From positions 1 to 40,365 of the forward strand of contig JACUUL010000013.1 of assembly GCA_014859345.1 (NCBI GenBank): a stretch of DNA of 40,365 nucleotides, written 5' to 3'. The notes under the pieces were generated by a model. It searched no databases and was not told where the DNA came from. It worked only from the letters and a program-made list of their open reading frames with translations. Position 1 is the stretch's first letter. The number at the start of each line of letters is the position of its first letter. The translations under genes were made by a program, and so were the position numbers. Origin of the DNA: Thermoleophilia bacterium (GTDB lineage Bacteria > Actinomycetota > Thermoleophilia > BMS3ABIN01). Shown here piece by piece: positions 37,695 to 40,365 of the stretch.

Positions 37695-38081
37695 TCAACC
37701 AAAAAGACCTGCGATAAATGTTATGAATCTGGAGAAAATCTCGTCAAAAATGAAAATGTAGACGCCGGCGATGGCAACGGCGATCAGAACCACCACGGTC
37801 GACTGGGTTAGTTCTTCCCGGTTGGGCCATGTAACCTTGGTCAGCTCCAGACGGACCTCGCGCAGGAAACGGACGGCGCTCCGCTTTTTTTTGGCGCCTG
37901 CTTTCGACGGCTTGGCGGTCCTTGCCGCTCTGGCGGTGGTAGCGCGGGCCTTCAGGCCCTTGGCCTCCGGCTTTGTCTTGACGTCTTTGCCTTTGGCGGC
38001 TGTCTTCGGGGCGGCCTTCTTGCCGCCCTTCTTAGCGGGCACAGCCGCCTGTTTCTTTTTTGCCCTGGCTGGTTTAGCCAA
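37695..38081 (-). CDS. secE: Preprotein translocase subunit SecE with lysine/alanine-rich N-terminal extension
   Basis: 128 aa; the functional core is the last 60 residues or so, with FLREVRLELTKVTWPNREEL (amphipathic helix) then one membrane helix (about 95-117). SecE clamps SecY. The first 65 residues are nearly all K, A, T, R, P and G. Basic extensions occur in other actinobacterial SecE proteins, but this one is long. Start TTG with AAAGGAA 5 nt upstream. Follows tRNA-Trp. Confidence 0.95.
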   Translation of the reverse strand: MAKPARAKKKQAAVPAKKGGKKAAPKTAAKGKDVKTKPEAKGLKARATTARAARTAKPSKAGAKKKRSAVRFLREVRLELTKVTWPNREELTQSTVVVLIAVAIAGVYIFIFDEIFSRFITFIAGLFG

Positions 38082-38118
38082 AACCGTTCCTTTGTCTGCC
38101 TGTTACGGTATAGATTTA

Positions 38119-38195
38119 TGGCAGGGCAGGAGGGACTCGAACCCCCAACATCCGGTTTTGGAGACCGGCGCTCTACCAGTTGGAGCTACTGCCCT
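38119..38195 (-). tRNA. trnW: tRNA-Trp (CCA anticodon)
   Basis: Folds as a complete cloverleaf: acceptor AGGGCAG/CTGCCCT, D-arm GCTC/GAGC, anticodon arm CCGGT-CTCCAAA-ACCGG with anticodon CCA, variable loop of 5, T-arm GGGGG-TTCGAGT-CCCTC, discriminator G and an encoded 3' CCA. It sits between rpmG and secE, a common place for tRNA-Trp. Confidence 0.97.
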
Positions 38196-38293
38196 TTAAA
38201 GGCCCCGAAAGGCCTGCTTCAGGGTTGAATTATAACCCTGCCGCCGAGCCTTTCGCAAAAAAAGCCGCGGCGTCCCGGACGGGACTTGACGGC

Positions 38294-38455
38294 CTAGCGC
38301 GTCTCCTTGTGCGCAGTATGCTTCCGGCAATAAGGGCAATATTTCCTGAGCTCCAGCCGGTCCCTGTCGTTTATCTTGTTCTTGGTGGTATTGTAATTTC
38401 TATGCTTGCACTCGGTGCAGGCAAGAGTTACCATCGGTCGTTTGTCAGACGCCAT
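38294..38455 (-). CDS. rpmG: 50S ribosomal protein L33, zinc-binding
   Basis: 53 aa, missed by the ORF track. [20 protein letters not shown] then [20 protein letters not shown], with zinc pairs C13-x2-C16 and C40-x2-C43, the C+ form. ATG with CAGGGA 6 nt upstream, stop TAG. L33 lies near the E site of the large subunit. Canonical neighbour of tRNA-Trp, secE and nusG. Confidence 0.97.
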   Translation of the reverse strand: MASDKRPMVTLACTECKHRNYNTTKNKINDRDRLELRKYCPYCRKHTAHKETR

Positions 38456-38476
38456 TCTGATTCCCTGCTTTCAAGC

Positions 38477-38545
38477 ATTATAAAAGACGGCCAAGCCGTC
38501 CGTTCCAACAGAACAAAGATAGCAGAACCACAGCCGGATGCGCAA
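38477..38545 (-). promoter_or_regulatory. Candidate promoter(s) and hairpin upstream of rpmG
   Basis: Minus strand TTGCGC, 18 nt, TATCTT (38516-38545), then a GACGGC-ttg-GCCGTC hairpin followed by TTTTATAAT. The TATAAT (38477-38482) could itself be a -10, but its -35 is poor. Either a promoter plus a tiny attenuator, or a single promoter. The rest of the 245-nt gap shows no gene. Confidence 0.35.
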
Positions 38546-38635
38546 GAAATCGTCGTCATCGCTGCTCCGCTGCAGAAAAGTCCCGGGCAAAGAAGAAAGA
38601 GTCCATAAAAAGGCTCTACTCTGCCGCAGTTATAC

Positions 38636-38664
38636 GTAAAAGGACCGCCTTGCGGTCCTTTTAC
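38636..38664 (-). terminator. Terminator after the membrane protein gene
   Basis: GTAAAAGGACCGC-aag-GCGGTCCTTTTAC, a perfect 13-bp stem whose arms supply A- and T-tracts on both strands; works in either direction. About 37 nt after the stop of the membrane protein gene. Confidence 0.85.
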
Positions 38665-38700
38665 AGCCAAGCAGATGTGTTATGTGGAGCGGTCCGTCAA

Positions 38701-39357
38701 TCAAGCGGCCCTGCGCTCGGCCCGCTCTTCCTCAACGGCCATGCTTCCCGCCCGCCGGACAGCCAGCCTGGAACCCAGCCAGCCACCGAAGACTGCCGCC
38801 GCCAGGCTCAGCAGAGCCGCCAGCAGGAACAGTCCACTGGTCGCTGTGGCGACATCAGTGGCCGTTTCCAGCTCCACGGGGGTGGCATCGACAGTGAAGG
38901 TCTCCACCAGGTTGGTTGCCACCAGCCCGAAGCCAAGGATGCCCGTGACTCCGATTGTTGCCAGGACAACTCCGCCCACAATAAGGAGCGACCACACCGA
39001 TATGCCATGCCATATGCCGTCTCCACGAGTCATGGAGCCTCCGATTCTGGCAGCTACCCACGCTCCTATGAATGTGGCTATCAGCACACTGGCAGCTGTC
39101 CAGATGCCGATACCGATATTGACATCGTTAAGTTCGGTCAGATTCGTGATGGACGCGGCCCCGTAACCGACGAACGTGCCCAGGGCTACCAGCACCAGCT
39201 GCACCGCCAGGGCTACAAATACGCCGACGAGGATTGCTCCCCAACTGATCCGCCTCATAAAGCCAAAACCGGTAGGCATCATGCGCCGGCTCTCATATAC
39301 ATCCGCACTTTCATGCCACTCTGGACGCGGCCCCGCATGTGTCTCTTTCTCCTGCAT
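38701..39357 (-). CDS. Conserved integral membrane protein, function unknown
   Basis: 218 aa. A polar N-terminus of about 34 residues leads to RRISWGAILVGVFVALAVQL, the first membrane helix, then helices at about 85-105, 120-145 and a C-terminal one near 174-197; at least four in all. RISWGAI-type starts occur in a broad family of uncharacterised bacterial membrane proteins. ATG with a very strong SD (AAGGAGGTG, 6 nt). It ends in a small basic/acidic tail. It is not part of the translation genes and has its own terminator. Confidence 0.85.
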   Translation of the reverse strand: MQEKETHAGPRPEWHESADVYESRRMMPTGFGFMRRISWGAILVGVFVALAVQLVLVALGTFVGYGAASITNLTELNDVNIGIGIWTAASVLIATFIGAWVAARIGGSMTRGDGIWHGISVWSLLIVGGVVLATIGVTGILGFGLVATNLVETFTVDATPVELETATDVATATSGLFLLAALLSLAAAVFGGWLGSRLAVRRAGSMAVEEERAERRAA

Positions 39358-39667
39358 TTCCTACACCTCCTTCCGGCAATGCAATTTGTTTCTTAATTAG
39401 GATTTACCGGTTTTTTGGAGAGTTAAACAGGAAAAAAGCTGCCAGAGCGGCTTGGCTCCGGGTGTTCCCCCAGGCTCGTTTCTTTTTTTGTAAGAATGCG
39501 AACGCCGTGCTTACAAGGAGGCGTCCGGTTGGGGCCGGCAAGGGCTTGCGGGCTTCACCAGGAAAGTTATCCAGGCATCCGGGGAAAACATGGCAGATCA
39601 GCGCCGAGAGCCGCTAAAATGAGTAAGGAATAAGTTATATGAGAACATATTGACAATAGTAATATTA
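39358..39667. other. Non-coding stretch upstream of the membrane protein gene
   Basis: About 310 nt with no convincing gene. A TTGTAAG / CTTACAA inverted repeat (39488-39516, 15-nt loop) is the only clear structure; the plus-strand ORF across it (92 aa) has no supporting features. Confidence 0.3.
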
Positions 39668-39676
39668 TTATATAAG
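39650..39676 (+). promoter_or_regulatory. Possible plus-strand promoter
   Basis: TTGACA, 15-nt spacer, TATAAG in a very AT-rich patch. The -35 is perfect but the spacer is short, and no clear plus-strand gene follows. Confidence 0.25.
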
Positions 39677-39853
39677 TGGTTTCTCGTCTGGTGACGCCTT
39701 GGTATCCTCCTTTATCACTTCCTGTATTTTTGGTTCCGGTTGCATTTCCGGTTGCTCGCCAGGCTCTTCAGCGGGATGCCGTTTCATGTACTCCTGAACT
39801 TTTCGTTCCTCCCAATCCGAGCCGAATATCCGATCCTTTAGAAATACATCGTC
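39668..39853 (-). pseudogene. Protein-like fragment, probable gene remnant
   Basis: A 61-codon open stretch, not in the ORF track, reads like a genuine C-terminal tail: SDWEERKVQEYMKRHPAEEP followed by a glutamate/proline/lysine-rich end and TAA. It is closed upstream by an in-frame TAA (39854-39856) without a good start; ATG at 39787 would leave 39 aa with AGGAG only 3 nt away. Family unknown. It may be the end of a gene broken by a frameshift. Confidence 0.4.
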
Positions 39854-40087
39854 TTAAGAGATTTAAAGACAAGATGTTGTTTCCACCAAGTCGACTATTT
39901 AACCTTGTGGATGCATGTTTTATCGGGAAGGGAGGGTATAGGACCGAAGGTCGTTTACCTTTCGCATAGGGTGGATGCTGAAAAAACGATGGTAGACCAG
40001 GTGCTACGCTATTCGAACAGGTATAAAGATGAGATTTACCTGCTGAATTCGCTAAGGCAGCTCACAGAGAAGACTTCTGCCTTTTAA
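39842..40087 (+). pseudogene. Protein-like fragment, probable gene remnant
   Basis: Open for 81 codons up to TAA. The last 50 residues (GPKVVYLSHRVDAEKTMVDQ, then RYSNRYKDEIYLLNSLRQL) look protein-like, but the only starts are a TTG at 39905 and two ATGs just after it, none with a good ribosome-binding site. The ORF track gives 60 aa from that TTG. No family recognised. Lower GC than the ribosomal genes suggests recent arrival or decay. Confidence 0.4.
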
Positions 40088-40139
40088 TCCTTGCCGACAA
40101 TCTCATTTCTCGTGAAAAAAAGAAACCCGGGGAAGACTC

Positions 40140-40365
40140 TTAATCCTTGTGTTTGTTCCCAATGATTCTGTGCTCATTTAATAATCCTGAATTCTTTTTA
40201 TCTCGCCAAAGGTTTACAAGTAACTGTTCGAACAGCAAAGCGTCGTCGTGATCTTCGGTAACAACGAATTTGAATGTGTAATTTTCTGAAAGCCAGCACG
40301 GTATTTCTGACAGGACTTTAAGAGATAACCCGCCGCGACCTCGCAATTTCCCGATGGCTACGCGG
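40140..40365 (-). CDS. Unknown protein, 5' end beyond the window
   Basis: The frame is open through the right edge, so the track's TTG start at 40346 may be internal. About 75 visible residues: KLRGRGGLSLKVLSEIPCWL, then EDHDDALLFEQLLVNLWRDK and a polar C-terminus ending GNKHKD. The ALLFEQLL stretch faintly recalls the helix of GIY-YIG-type domains, but I cannot support a family. AT-richer than the neighbouring clusters. Confidence 0.5.
   Translation of the reverse strand, partial: RVAIGKLRGRGGLSLKVLSEIPCWLSENYTFKFVVTEDHDDALLFEQLLVNLWRDKKNSGLLNEHRIIGNKHKD

Noticed and set aside
39676-39969. 97-aa plus-strand ORF at the right end
   Set aside because: It mostly overlies a minus-strand fragment with better protein character and has no SD; I cannot support it as a gene.

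Overview
The window is the main ribosomal-protein and RNA-polymerase gene cluster of a bacterium, almost all on the minus strand, so the genes are read here from right to left. RpoC, the RpoB core and the gene order (rpmG-trnW-secE-nusG-rplKA-rplJL-rpoBC-rpsLG-fusA-tuf-S10-spc-alpha-truA) fit a Gram-positive-type genome. RpoC is close to the actinobacterial form, has no large Gram-negative insertion, and S14 is the short zinc-binding type. A deep-branching, probably anaerobic or facultative Actinomycetota with a GC-rich genome is my best guess; this rests on remembered family sequences and is only moderately certain.

Right end (about 38.6-40.4 kb): an AT-richer margin with a partial unknown gene, two open fragments without credible starts that look like gene remnants, and a small membrane protein closed by a strong terminator. 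Then come rpmG (missed by the ORF track), tRNA-Trp, secE and nusG with its own terminator, then rplK-rplA, an L10-leader-type attenuator, rplJ-rplL, a promoter, rpoB-rpoC, a near-consensus promoter, the str genes (rpsL, rpsG, fusA, tuf), a terminator hairpin only 12 nt before rpsJ, and then the S10, spc and alpha genes down to rplQ. The spc part includes secY, adk, map, infA and rpmJ (also missed by the track). Two tandem terminators follow rplQ; truA is next.

Left end (0-4.4 kb): a plus-strand HPP-family membrane protein gene, a LysR-type regulator divergent from it, and a K+-independent-type proton-pumping pyrophosphatase, hppA, closed by a GC-rich hairpin at the window edge.

Together the genes build the ribosome (small and large subunits), core RNA polymerase (alpha, beta, beta'), elongation factors, initiation factor 1, the Sec channel (SecY, SecE), N-terminal methionine processing and adenylate balance. 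No CRISPR array, prophage, toxin system, transposase gene or clearly new system is visible. The oddities are at finer scale: low-complexity lysine/alanine/glutamate additions in L3, L4, SecE and L15; a cysteine cluster in EF-Tu; families of short degenerate repeats confined to the spacers between ribosomal genes; a MITE-like inverted repeat in the spc genes; and unusually many TTG starts in highly expressed genes.
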